Positions 7,593-16,214 of a stretch of DNA of 64,000 bases are shown here, in pieces. The stretch comes from Flammeovirgaceae bacterium 311 (GTDB lineage: Bacteria; Bacteroidota; Bacteroidia; Cytophagales; Cyclobacteriaceae), in contig CP004371.1 in the NCBI GenBank assembly GCA_000597885.1, positions 5,274,001 through 5,338,000 on the forward strand, written 5' to 3'. How positions within the stretch are numbered: position 1 is the first letter of the stretch; every line of letters begins with the position of its first letter. Made by a program: the position numbers and the translations under genes. The notes under the pieces are model-generated. The model did not search any database and was not told where the DNA came from. It was given only the letters and a program-made list of their open reading frames with translations.

Positions 7593-8597
7593 ATGAAAGT
7601 CTTCAAGCAAATCCTCTTCTACTTCATCATTTTTGTAAGTGTACTGGTGATACTAGCAAGCCTGCTCTCCCTAATCTATGACCTGGCTTACTGGTATTCA
7701 AAGGTCGTGGATTTCCCAAGGCTGCAGTACCTGATCGTAGCGCTTATATGTCTTTTGATCTTTGTTCTATTGAACAAAAAGTGGGGGTTTGCTTCGGTGT
7801 TTCTGGCCGTAGGTTTGTTAACTGCTATCACCATACACGCTACACGGATATTACCTTATATAGTAGGAGATAAACCAGTTCCCGATGTAGCGCAAGAGGC
7901 AATAAGCCAGGAAAATAGTGTGGGGATTCTCATTGCCAATGTGCTAATCACGAATAAAGAGGCGGCAGACTTTCTAGAGATTGTAGAACAAACAGATCCC
8001 GACATGCTGCTAGTCATGGAAGTGGACCAATGGTGGGTAAACCAACTTCAAGGCCTGAAAGTAGAATATCCATATATTATGGAATATCCCCTGGAAAATG
8101 CCTATGGAATGGCACTTTACTCCAGATTTCCCCTTAAAGATACTGAAATCAAGTTCTTTAACCATGATGATGTGCCTTCCTTTCATGCTAAAGTAATACT
8201 TCCATCAGGTGAGGCCTTTAGATTTCATGGGATGCATCCAGTAGCACCAGTACCCAGTGATAAATATCCTGATAATGTAGGCGAAGAAGAAGTGGGCTTA
8301 TTGAAAGTTGGACAACTGGTTGCCGCAGAGTCACTACCTTCTATTGTTGCAGGTGACTTTAACGACGTATCCTGGTCGCACACCTCCAGATTGTTTGGTG
8401 ATGCTGGTAGCTTAAAGAATGTACGCCTGGGCAGGGGGCTTTACAATTCTTTCAACGCTAAATCACTGATCATGCGCTGGCCTCTGGATCATTTCTTTGT
8501 TACCAGGGAGTTTGCACTGCTGGAATTAGAGCGCTTGCGGAAGTTCAACTCTGACCATTTTCCCATGTTTGCCAAGCTGGTACTGCAAAAGCAGTAA
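7593..8597 (+). CDS. endonuclease/exonuclease/phosphatase-family membrane protein
   Basis: Three N-terminal hydrophobic segments (FYFIIFVSVLVILASLLSLIY, YLIVALICLLIFVLL, VFLAVGLLTAITI) anchor a periplasmic or extracytoplasmic EEP-fold domain. Visible EEP motifs are the VLITNKEA start in place of the usual N-rich strand, MLLVMEVDQWW with the metal-binding Glu, HGMHPVAP, IVAGDFNDVSWS with the Asp-Asn pair, and the terminal FNSDHFPMFA with the catalytic Asp-His. Members of this membrane-bound group are widespread and of unknown substrate. The ATG at 7593 is preferred to the ATG 66 bp upstream because it begins directly before the first membrane segment. Confidence 0.85.
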   Translation: MKVFKQILFYFIIFVSVLVILASLLSLIYDLAYWYSKVVDFPRLQYLIVALICLLIFVLLNKKWGFASVFLAVGLLTAITIHATRILPYIVGDKPVPDVAQEAISQENSVGILIANVLITNKEAADFLEIVEQTDPDMLLVMEVDQWWVNQLQGLKVEYPYIMEYPLENAYGMALYSRFPLKDTEIKFFNHDDVPSFHAKVILPSGEAFRFHGMHPVAPVPSDKYPDNVGEEEVGLLKVGQLVAAESLPSIVAGDFNDVSWSHTSRLFGDAGSLKNVRLGRGLYNSFNAKSLIMRWPLDHFFVTREFALLELERLRKFNSDHFPMFAKLVLQKQ

Positions 8598-8675
8598 CCC
8601 TTTTTTCACTCTACAGTTATCTTTGTTGAAACTATTTTGGTCAGCTTACAGTATTTTTTCAACTAAAGCACCAGT

Positions 8676-8834
8676 ATGCGTTTGATTACAGTTCGGGCTC
8701 CCAAGGGACTCGGCCAAAGAGTCGCGGAAATCGCTATTCAGTCAGGTATCCAGCAGGTGAGTTATCAGGAAGCAAAAGCCTTACGTTCAGATAACAGCAG
8801 TTCGGTACAGGATGTAATCTGCTCTTACCAGTAA
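8676..8834 (+). pseudogene. DUF389 N-terminal fragment
   Basis: A 52-codon reading frame, ATG 8676 to TAA 8832-8834. It starts MRLITVRAPKGLGQRVAEIA and continues SGIQQVSYQEA, resembling the regulatory N-terminal domain of DUF389 membrane proteins (compare the full gene at 17861-18796). The membrane domain is absent; the sequence becomes AT-rich intergenic DNA. It may be the leftover of a deleted gene or a stand-alone small protein. Confidence 0.4.
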
Positions 8835-8958
8835 ATTCCGTAAAACGTAAGCCTTCCATCAGTTAAACAAACACATCTATACAACCGATTGCAGCAATAG
8901 TTTCGTTCATAAAAGCTTGTTTCGGCAAAATAACGAGCCTTATTGTACATATTTTATT

Positions 8959-9012
8959 CAATCGTTTGCAATAATATGATTTTTCATTTAGATTAAATCG
9001 CAATCGATTGCG
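8959..9012. promoter_or_regulatory. two LacI-type operator-like palindromes
   Basis: CGCAATCGATTGCG at 8999-9012 is a perfect 14-bp palindrome with the central CG typical of LacI/GalR-family sites. A related half-symmetric copy, CAATCGTTTGCA, lies at 8959-8970, 40 bp (about four helical turns) away. A weaker GATTGCAGCAAT is at about 8886-8897. They sit about 200 bp upstream of the acetylesterase-xylanase genes and could make them inducible by a sugar. No LacI-family gene is in the window. Confidence 0.45.
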
Positions 9013-9210
9013 TAATAGCAACTTTTTAACACTGGTTGTAGAGTATTTTTTGCTGTAGGGAAAGGAAAGTGTTTTAGGTGGTTTGCGCTACCGGAATTGT
9101 ACTGAGTGATGAACCTGATGCTGGGTTGGCCTAGACTACAACAGTTGGCGGCTAAGGGCACCGGATATAGATGATGTACAACCCTATTTTTTACCTCAAA
9201 CAGTTTAATT

Positions 9211-11445
9211 ATGAGTACCTCTACTCTGAAAAGATTACTTTTCTTTTTCCTCTCCTTACTGTTAATCCCAAATGTGTTCGCACAGCTAAGCGTATCTCCC
9301 ATATTTGGTTCAGATATGGTATTGCAGCGTGGCACAGCTGTTCCCGTATTTGGCACAGCCTCGCCTGGAGAAACAGTTACCGTTCAGTTTCTGGGCCAAA
9401 GCAAATCGGCAGTGGCAGATGGAAGTGGCAAATGGCAGGTTAACCTTGCCAGCATGTCGGCCAACGCCTCTCCCAGTACGATGACTATATCTTCCGGTAG
9501 TGAAGTAGTATCCTATTCTGGCATACAAGTGGGCGAAGTGTGGCTGGTTAGTGGTCAGTCAAACATGGGCTGGCCCATGAGTAAAGCAGATAATAGCGCT
9601 CCCGCAATTGCAGACGCTGGCAATCACAATATTCGCCTGTTTCGCATGACGGCAGGTAACGGCCCTCATACCACTACCTGGCAGATCTCTAATTCAACTA
9701 CTGTAGGCAGTTTTTCTGCCGTAGGGTACTGGATGGGGTTAGAGTTATCGCAATGGATGGGTAATGTGCCTGTAGGGCTTATACAGGCTACTCATGATGG
9801 CACCGCTATCGATCAGTGGACCCATACCAATGGAGGCACCGCAGCAGATTATGAGGCCATGGTGAAGCCAATTCAGCCCTATGCTATCAAAGGAATAGGG
9901 TGGTATCAGGGAGAAAGCGATGGCGGAAATAGCAACTATGACGTATTGCTCACCGACATGATCGGAGAGTGGCGGTCAGACTGGGGGTTATCCGGCCTTC
10001 CTTTTGGGATCGTACAACTTACAGGAACTGAACGTTCCAAGGGAGCACGGCTCAGCCAGTACAATGTATCCCAAAAGGTACCTAATACCTACCTGATAGT
10101 TACCGCAGATTTACCCGGAGGAAATCAGTTGCACCCTACCACCAAAAAACCAGTGGGATTGCGGGCAGCGATTGGAGCCAGAGGAGCAGTATACGGAGAA
10201 AATATTCCCTATTCAGGCCCAGTACCTGATGGAGCTAACAGCTACGCTTCCGGCAGTACCGTCGTCCTCAACTGGCATTTTGTTGGAAATGGATTGATTA
10301 CCAGTGATGGATCAGCACCCTCTACTTTTCAGGTAGCTGGCAGCAACGGACGGTTTTCATCGGCCACCGCGACCATCGTGGGAAGCACTATCGAGCTTAC
10401 CAGTAGTGTCTCGGACCCAACAACAGTCCGCTACCAGTTTGGTTCGCTTGGCAATCTTTTCAATTCTGTAAACATTCCCATCGAAGGCGGAAACAGCACC
10501 TTAGATAAGCTACCTTCATCGATGTTTGAAGTTACACTTGGAGCTACACCCTCCAATATGTCTCCAACAGCTTCCTTTTCGCATTCAGCTTCAGAACTCT
10601 CAGTTAGTTTTGATGCCTCCGCGAGTGCGGATAGTGATGGTACTATCAGTAGCTGGGCCTGGGATTTTGGCGATGGTACTACAGGTTCAGGAGAACAAGC
10701 AAATCACACCTACTCCGCCTATGGTAGCTACACAGTTACCCTTACAGTAACAGACGATGCTGGAGCAACAGGGACTTCGTCACAAGTAGTTTCTTTAACT
10801 GACGGTGGTTCAGGAGGTGGCGAAACCGGAACCTCGCTACATGTGCAAAATATAGTCACCTACACGCAAAGTGCAGGAGCAGGTAGTAAGTCCGGAGTTG
10901 CTGAAGTATTTATTCATGACAACCAGGAAAGCCCTGTAAGTAACGCTACGGTTACAGGAACCTTCTCGGGAACATTTACCGGTACAGTAACTGGACAAAC
11001 TGGAACGGACGGCAAGGTAGTATTTACCAGCAACTCAACAGCAAAAGGCAATGTAACAGTAAACTTCTGTGTAGATAATGTCACCCATAGTTCGCTGAGT
11101 TACGATGCCAGCCAAAATGATATTTCCTGCACGGCAGGTGCTGCCGGAGCCAGAATGGCCACCGATAAAAATACAGTAGAAAAGTCCGTTCTTCCTGTAC
11201 ACCTTTATCCTAATCCTAGCCAGGATGGACACTTTTCTGTTACACTACCAGAAACGCTACGTTCTTCTGTGGCAGCGTTGGAATTAAGCATTTATGACCA
11301 GCAAGGAAAACTAGTACACCAGAAACACCTGGAAAACTCTTCTTCCACAATAAGTGTGGATACTTCTCTTCAACCTGGCATCTACCTGCTAAAAATCATG
11401 GGTGAAAATAGCAGCTACGAAAGCCGTTTTATTATAAGTCAATAA
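9211..11445 (+). CDS. secreted SGNH acetylesterase with PKD and T9SS sorting domain
   Basis: This 744-residue secreted enzyme belongs to the sialate O-acetylesterase/acetylxylan-esterase SGNH group. Signal peptide 1-25; catalytic region about 27-445 with the nucleophile in SGQSNMGWP (Ser117), oxyanion residues in IGWYQGESDG, and His308 in NQLHPTTKKPVG. Relatives usually have Asp two residues before this His; here it is Gln306. A PKD domain (about 450-530, WAWDFGDGTTGSGE), an Ig-like domain (about 540-640) and a T9SS type A sorting domain (about 660-744, YPNPSQDG, LQPGIYLLKI) follow. It lies 155 bp upstream of a GH10 xylanase with near-identical C-terminal modules, which points to deacetylation of xylan. 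Confidence 0.85.
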   Translation: MSTSTLKRLLFFFLSLLLIPNVFAQLSVSPIFGSDMVLQRGTAVPVFGTASPGETVTVQFLGQSKSAVADGSGKWQVNLASMSANASPSTMTISSGSEVVSYSGIQVGEVWLVSGQSNMGWPMSKADNSAPAIADAGNHNIRLFRMTAGNGPHTTTWQISNSTTVGSFSAVGYWMGLELSQWMGNVPVGLIQATHDGTAIDQWTHTNGGTAADYEAMVKPIQPYAIKGIGWYQGESDGGNSNYDVLLTDMIGEWRSDWGLSGLPFGIVQLTGTERSKGARLSQYNVSQKVPNTYLIVTADLPGGNQLHPTTKKPVGLRAAIGARGAVYGENIPYSGPVPDGANSYASGSTVVLNWHFVGNGLITSDGSAPSTFQVAGSNGRFSSATATIVGSTIELTSSVSDPTTVRYQFGSLGNLFNSVNIPIEGGNSTLDKLPSSMFEVTLGATPSNMSPTASFSHSASELSVSFDASASADSDGTISSWAWDFGDGTTGSGEQANHTYSAYGSYTVTLTVTDDAGATGTSSQVVSLTDGGSGGGETGTSLHVQNIVTYTQSAGAGSKSGVAEVFIHDNQESPVSNATVTGTFSGTFTGTVTGQTGTDGKVVFTSNSTAKGNVTVNFCVDNVTHSSLSYDASQNDISCTAGAAGARMATDKNTVEKSVLPVHLYPNPSQDGHFSVTLPETLRSSVAALELSIYDQQGKLVHQKHLENSSSTISVDTSLQPGIYLLKIMGENSSYESRFIISQ

Positions 11446-11454
11446 ATCTTTCTA

Positions 11455-11489
11455 CAGGGCGCAGTCTATTCATTGCGCCCTGTTTTTTT
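11455..11489 (+). terminator. rho-independent terminator after the esterase gene
   Basis: CAGGGCGCA and TGCGCCCTG form a 9-bp stem around a 9-nt loop, followed by seven T. It separates the esterase from the xylanase, so the two may be separate transcripts or attenuated. Confidence 0.85.
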
Positions 11490-11600
11490 CTGCTAAGGCG
11501 AGCCTGTCATTAATAACCACAAAGTCAGAGAAGAAACACTGCTCTGCCAGCAAATCTTATTAGAAACCAATTCCTTCTTTTTTAACTAAAATTTCCAAAA

Positions 11601-13763
11601 ATGAAAACTTATACATTTAAGGGAGTAGCTGTATTACTTCTATTACTCCTAGTAACTCCTGAGTTACATGCACAGATGGCTGCAGGACAAAGCAAGTTTG
11701 TAGGAAACATCTTTAGAAATACTGTTCCGCCTAGTTTTAATACCTATTGGAATCAGGTTACTCCTGAAAACTCAGGAAAGTGGGGCACAGTTGAAGGCGC
11801 ACGAGATATCATGAAATGGACAGACCTTGACCTGGCATATAATCATGCCCAGAACAATGGCTTCCCCTTTAAACAACATGCATTTGTATGGGGCATGCAG
11901 GAACCATCCTGGGTAAGTAGTTTACCACCTGCCGAACAGGCTGCCGAAGTGGAAGAGTGGATACAGCTTTATGCAGCCCGATACCCGAATACAGACATGA
12001 TTGATGTAGTAAATGAACCACTGCACCATGTCCCTTCCTATGCAGAAGCAATTGGTGGTAGTGGTGCCACTGGTTGGGACTGGGTAGTTTGGTCATTTGA
12101 AAAAGCCCGTCAATATATGCCAAACGCAAAGTTGATCCTGAATGATTATGGCATTTTAGGCAAGCGAAAAGCAACTACCGATTATATAAACATCATCAAT
12201 ATCTTAAAAGAACGGAATCTGATTGATGGAATAGGCGTGCAGGCACATGGATTGGAGTATGCACAAAATAGTGCTATAAAAAGCACTTTGGACAATCTAG
12301 CAGCTACTGGTATCCCTATTTATATATCAGAACTTGATTTGGAACTTGCCGATGACACAGAGCAGCTAAACCGCTACAAAAGTCTTTTTCCGCTCCTATA
12401 CGAGCACCCCGGAGTAGTTGGCGTTACCTTATGGGGATACATTGCAGGCCAGCACTGGAAGCCAGATGCCTATCTGTTAGGGCAAACGAATACAATTGGT
12501 AGTCAAACCCTAACCAGTACTTTTCAGAACTACACCTTTAGCGGCTCAGGAGATATACAGGTTCACCTTACCAACGATGATGTAGATAACACTAACGATA
12601 TGGAGGTAGACTATGTAATATTAGATGGGATTACCTACCAGGCAGAAGATATGGAAATCAATACAGGTGTGTGGCAGGATAACTCCTGTGGCGGCTCATT
12701 TAGCCAGTTGATGAACTGCAATGGCTATATACAGTTTCCGGCTGCTAGCCAAAGTATTACAATAAGAGCCCGTGGGGTAAATGGAACTGAAAACTTAGAA
12801 GTTCATGCTGTAGATATGACCATGGAAAGACCTGCCCTACAATGGCTGCGGTACGAATACTTTGGCGAAGCCAGCAATAGTGCTCCTACTGCATCCTTTT
12901 CTGCTACAGTTACAGATCTTACTGCCGCATTTGATGCTTCTGCCAGCTTTGACAGCGACGGCACTATTAGCAGCTACGCATGGGACTTTGGCGACGGCAG
13001 TACTGGATCTGGCGAGCTGGCAAACCATAGTTTTTCCGCATATGGCAACTACACTGTTACCCTTACAGTAACGGACAATGGAGGTGCCGTTGGTACATCC
13101 TCACAATTGGTTTCTGTTAGCGATGGCAGCACAGGTGGTAGCGGAAGTACTTTGCACGTACAGAAGGTTATAACCTATACACTGAGTGCAGGCGCCGGTA
13201 GTAAATATGGCGTAGCCGAAGTAACCATTCATGACGATCAGGAGAACCCGGTTAGTAATGCTACTGTCAGTGGTACTTTTTCAGGCACGTTTACAGAAAC
13301 TGCTTCTGGACAAACCGGTGCAGATGGTGTAGTTGTATTGCAAACTACTTCTTCAGCTAAAGGGAGTGTAACTGTTAAATTATGTGTAGACAATGTTACC
13401 CATGCCTCATACAGCTATGACGCCAGCCAGGATGATATTTCCTGCACGGCAGGTGCTGCCGGAGCCAGAATGGCCACTACATCAGAACCAGAAAAAGCCA
13501 CTCTGCTACCGGTCCGGATTTATCCGAACCCAAGCAAGGACGGCCGCTTTACCATCAACCTGCCTGAAGCACTTAAATCTACACAACCTGCAACGCTGGA
13601 GCTGAGCATATACAACCAGCTAGGAATGCTAGTGTATCACGATAACCCAAAAAATAGCGCAACAGCGTTAATAGTAGAGTCTTCGCTACAGCCGGGAATC
13701 TACCTACTAAAAATCAGGGGTGAGAAAGGCAGCTATCAAAGCAGACTTATAATAAGCAAGTAA
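11601..13763 (+). CDS. GH10 endo-1,4-beta-xylanase with inserted CBM, PKD and T9SS domain
   Basis: This secreted xylanase has 720 residues, signal peptide 1-24. The GH10 barrel shows FVWGMQEPSW, the acid/base in VVNEPLHH (Glu139), LNDYGI, VQAHGLE, the nucleophile in ISELDLE (Glu244) and TLWGYIAGQHWKPDAYLL. The final GH10 helix (ERPALQWLR, from residue 409) comes only after an insertion of about 110 residues (about 297-405) that looks like a calcium-dependent CBM36/60-type xylan-binding module (VDYVILDGITYQAEDMEIN, two Cys pairs). Then come a PKD domain (about 430-510), an Ig-like domain and a T9SS sorting domain (YPNPSKDG). It depolymerises xylan at the cell surface or outside. Confidence 0.9.
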   Translation: MKTYTFKGVAVLLLLLLVTPELHAQMAAGQSKFVGNIFRNTVPPSFNTYWNQVTPENSGKWGTVEGARDIMKWTDLDLAYNHAQNNGFPFKQHAFVWGMQEPSWVSSLPPAEQAAEVEEWIQLYAARYPNTDMIDVVNEPLHHVPSYAEAIGGSGATGWDWVVWSFEKARQYMPNAKLILNDYGILGKRKATTDYINIINILKERNLIDGIGVQAHGLEYAQNSAIKSTLDNLAATGIPIYISELDLELADDTEQLNRYKSLFPLLYEHPGVVGVTLWGYIAGQHWKPDAYLLGQTNTIGSQTLTSTFQNYTFSGSGDIQVHLTNDDVDNTNDMEVDYVILDGITYQAEDMEINTGVWQDNSCGGSFSQLMNCNGYIQFPAASQSITIRARGVNGTENLEVHAVDMTMERPALQWLRYEYFGEASNSAPTASFSATVTDLTAAFDASASFDSDGTISSYAWDFGDGSTGSGELANHSFSAYGNYTVTLTVTDNGGAVGTSSQLVSVSDGSTGGSGSTLHVQKVITYTLSAGAGSKYGVAEVTIHDDQENPVSNATVSGTFSGTFTETASGQTGADGVVVLQTTSSAKGSVTVKLCVDNVTHASYSYDASQDDISCTAGAAGARMATTSEPEKATLLPVRIYPNPSKDGRFTINLPEALKSTQPATLELSIYNQLGMLVYHDNPKNSATALIVESSLQPGIYLLKIRGEKGSYQSRLIISK

Positions 13764-13780
13764 AAAGCGACTACTAAAAA

Positions 13781-13815
13781 AAGGCAACGCTACTATATAG
13801 CGTTGCCTTTTTTTA
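13781..13815 (+). terminator. rho-independent terminator after the xylanase gene
   Basis: GGCAACGCTA and TAGCGTTGCC pair around a short loop and are followed by seven T; the A-run on the other side makes it potentially bidirectional. Confidence 0.9.
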
Positions 13816-14052
13816 TGCTTAATCTGAAAGCATATGCTTTTAACAGTGTCTCAATTTGTGCTTTTAACCAAAAGCTAACTCAAAGCACTCAGCAGCCGGA
13901 GGTTGTATTAGTCCTGGTTTATATAAGGAAAATGCCTGGCAATACAGGTAGGGCAATCTATCAAAAGCATGGATGTGCTTGAGGTAATGGAGCGGATTAA
14001 GCAGGAGATTGACACAGTTCAGTTGCATATTCAGGTAGATAATGGTAGTGAG

Positions 14053-14066
14053 CGCTCCACGCCGGA
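14053..14066. repeat. GC-rich 14-nt micro-insertion in IS3 remnant
   Basis: CGCTCCACGCCGGA separates the codons of DNGSE from FISKALD. Like the block at 632-647 read on its coding strand, it starts CGCT and ends in GA directly before TTT. It is less palindromic than the others. Confidence 0.5.
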
Positions 14067-14160
14067 TTTATCTCCAAAGCTTTGGATTTGTAGGCCTGTG
14101 TCAACAAAATCACGCTGGATTTCTCCAGACCATGAAAACCAACAGATAATGCTTATATTG

Positions 14161-14195
14161 AGCGGTCCCAGGCGGGCAGCCCACCTGGGACCGCT
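14161..14195. repeat. long near-perfect hairpin in IS3 remnant
   Basis: Two 17-nt arms (AGCGGTCCCAGGCGGGC, 14161-14177; GCCCACCTGGGACCGCT, 14179-14195) pair at 16 of 17 positions around a single A. There is no T-run, so it is not a standard terminator. It begins directly after the codons of AYIE, where the integrase reading is lost, which suggests it was inserted or created with the deletion. Confidence 0.7.
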
Positions 14196-14256
14196 ATAAC
14201 TGCTTCAGATCCATAGTTCTTTGGGAAATTTAACGCCGGAAGAGGCGATTGAAAGA

Positions 14257-14273
14257 CCGCAGCGGCGGCCGCG
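14257..14273 (+). repeat. GC-rich block, CCGCNNCGGCGG class, at IS3 remnant end
   Basis: CCGCAGCGGCGGCCGCG follows the last recognisable codons (PEEAIER). Its 12-nt core is identical to the complement of the core at 3071-3082 in the IS256 remnant, although the flanks differ. Confidence 0.65.
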
Positions 14274-14295
14274 ACAATTAAGCCAGGTTTCTTGA

Positions 14296-14683
14296 TTTTA
14301 CAGCGGTTCTAAATCTGAAAGAAGGTCACATCAGGCCCCGCCTGATGGTCTGAAAAAAAATTAAAAAGGAAACGAATTTGGAAATAAATGAAATTTATTA
14401 AAAATAAATTGCTTCAAATATGTATTTTATCTTGATTAAATTAAATTTTAGGTATGAGGGAATATCCTCCATCCAGATTTAGGGAACTGTGTCCAAGAGT
14501 GGTGTTAGGTACCGTAAAAAAGACCACTGCACATACGAGCAAATTGCCCGCTGCAGTTTCATGATTCCTGATAAACCTCCTGAACATGGTTTCCGTGAGA
14601 GCGATGGAGAAAAGAGTCATCTGTAGCTTTCACCCCAATTCGTCTGATATTTCCACATATAAAACCTTTAAACCAAAAATTCA
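14296..14683. other. AT-rich intergenic region before the MFS gene
   Basis: About 390 bp with no supported gene. It contains a strongly AT-rich stretch (14345-14455) and may carry the promoter of the MFS gene; I see no certain promoter or operator. Confidence 0.5.
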
Positions 14684-15916
14684 ATGAACGAAAGTCTTAA
14701 CAAAAGTGCCTTGTTTAATGGGAGTTGCTTTGCACTCATTACAACTGCCTTTTCTTTTTCTATCCGGGCAGGAATTCTCCCCCAATTGGGGCAGGAATTT
14801 GGCCTCTCTGCCGAACAACTTGGATTTATCAATTCCATGTGGTTTTTAGGATTTCCCATTTCCATGATTATCGGGGGCTTGGTATATCATTCTGTTGGCC
14901 CTAGAATTATTATGAATGTGGCCTTTATAGCCCATACTTTAGGGATTGTATTGACCATTTACGCAGGGGGATATACAACCCTACTTATTTCCACCCTTTT
15001 TATAGGCATTGGCAACGGGTGTACAGAAGCTGCCTGTAATCCTATGATTGCAGATATGTATTCTGGCGTGAAAATGAATAAAATGCTAGGCAGGTTCCAT
15101 ATGTGGTTTTCCGGAGGAATTGTTCTGGGGGCGCTCATTTCCAAATTTATGACCGATTTCGGATTAGGCTGGGAAGCCCAGGTTTGGGTGATTATGATTC
15201 CTACTATTATTTATGCGGTATTATTCTTTGGAAAAACTTTCCCCAGACCACAAGTGGAAGGATCTACCTCGCTGGCACAAAACTTTAAGGCTATGTTAAG
15301 CCCACTTTTTCTGTTCTTGTTTGCTTGTATGGCTCTCACCGCTATAACCGAGTTTGGTCCTAACCAATGGGTAAGCGTAATTCTGAGCAGCAGCGGAGCA
15401 GATGCCATGTTAATTTTAGCATTGACCTTCGGGGTAATCACTATTGGCAGGTTTTTCGCCGGCCCTATTGTTGGTCGATTGGGTCAGACGGGTGTTTTAC
15501 TTTCTGGTGCAATTTTAGCAACCATAGGCATTTATATGTTCAGCACTGTTACCGGACCCATGGCGTATGTGGCAGCCGTTATTTTCGCTTTAGGCGTAAG
15601 TTTTTTCTGGCCGGTTATGATTGGAACTACAGCTCAACGCGTTCCTCTGAGCGGTGCCTTGGGGATGTCTATTATTGGCGGGATAGGAATGTTTTCTACG
15701 GCCATTTTCCAGCCTATTATTGGCAGCTGGATTGATGGTTCTAGGGCAGAAAAAATGGCAGAAGGGCTTACCGGAGACGCTTTGGAATTGGCAGCTGGTC
15801 AGGACACCTTAGAGAAAATGATTGCATTTCCGGCCATACTGATTGTGTTGTTTACCATTTTGTTTTTCTGGCAGAAAAATCCTAAGGACACTAAAAAAGT
15901 GGCGCAACCGGTTTAA
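14684..15916 (+). CDS. MFS transporter
   Basis: This 410-residue inner-membrane carrier has about 12 hydrophobic helices. The loop after helix 2 reads GLVYHSVGPRII, a degenerate form of the MFS motif A, and ITIGRFFAGPIVGRLGQ in the second half is the equivalent repeat. FIGIGNGCTEAACNPMIADMY resembles the helix-4/5 region of sugar or organic-solute MFS carriers of Bacteroidota. No substrate can be assigned; neighbours give no clear pathway, although it follows the xylan genes. The ATG at 14684 sits after an A-rich leader. Confidence 0.85.
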   Translation: MNESLNKSALFNGSCFALITTAFSFSIRAGILPQLGQEFGLSAEQLGFINSMWFLGFPISMIIGGLVYHSVGPRIIMNVAFIAHTLGIVLTIYAGGYTTLLISTLFIGIGNGCTEAACNPMIADMYSGVKMNKMLGRFHMWFSGGIVLGALISKFMTDFGLGWEAQVWVIMIPTIIYAVLFFGKTFPRPQVEGSTSLAQNFKAMLSPLFLFLFACMALTAITEFGPNQWVSVILSSSGADAMLILALTFGVITIGRFFAGPIVGRLGQTGVLLSGAILATIGIYMFSTVTGPMAYVAAVIFALGVSFFWPVMIGTTAQRVPLSGALGMSIIGGIGMFSTAIFQPIIGSWIDGSRAEKMAEGLTGDALELAAGQDTLEKMIAFPAILIVLFTILFFWQKNPKDTKKVAQPV

Positions 15917-15965
15917 TACTTATTTCCTGCTCTGACCAGTTTCCATTCTAGTAGGGGAGGTTGCC

Positions 15966-16016
15966 AGGCATCAGCAGCTTAAGCTTTAGGTGAAGATTAC
16001 GCTGCTGATGCCTTTA
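15966..16016 (+). terminator. terminator-like hairpin after the MFS gene
   Basis: AGGCATCAGCAGC (15966-15978) and GCTGCTGATGCCT (16001-16013) form a perfect 13-bp stem with a 22-nt loop, followed by a short TTTAT rather than a long T-run. Confidence 0.6.
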
Positions 16017-16214
16017 TAAAAAGATAGCAGTAGCTTGTACTAAACATTATTTTAACCACCTGCCCCAATGTGGTAACGCGATAGGATTGCCCCAATGAAA
16101 TTGGTTTCACTAACAAGCTTTTAAAGGCAGTAAATACGTTTTGTATTAAAAAATGAGCAGGCTCTCATTTCAGAGTTCCCTTTTCACCATCAGGCGAAAA
16201 ATTAAATTTTAATC

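Larger units (their letters stand above)
13950..14295 (+). pseudogene. second IS3-family orfB remnant
   Basis: Pieces of one integrase can be read in order: MDVLEVMERIKQE, IQVDNGSE, then in another frame FISKALDL*ACVNKITLDFSRP*KPTDNAYI, then HSSLGNLTPEEAIER. These match the C-terminal half of IS3 integrases (DNGSEFISKALD, DFSRPGKPTDN, HSSLGYLTPEE). The gene is broken by a 14-nt block at 14053-14066, two stop codons, a deletion of roughly 35 codons replaced by a long hairpin at 14161-14195, and a GC-rich block at 14257-14273. It is a different IS3 subgroup from the copy at 434-1700. Confidence 0.75.
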
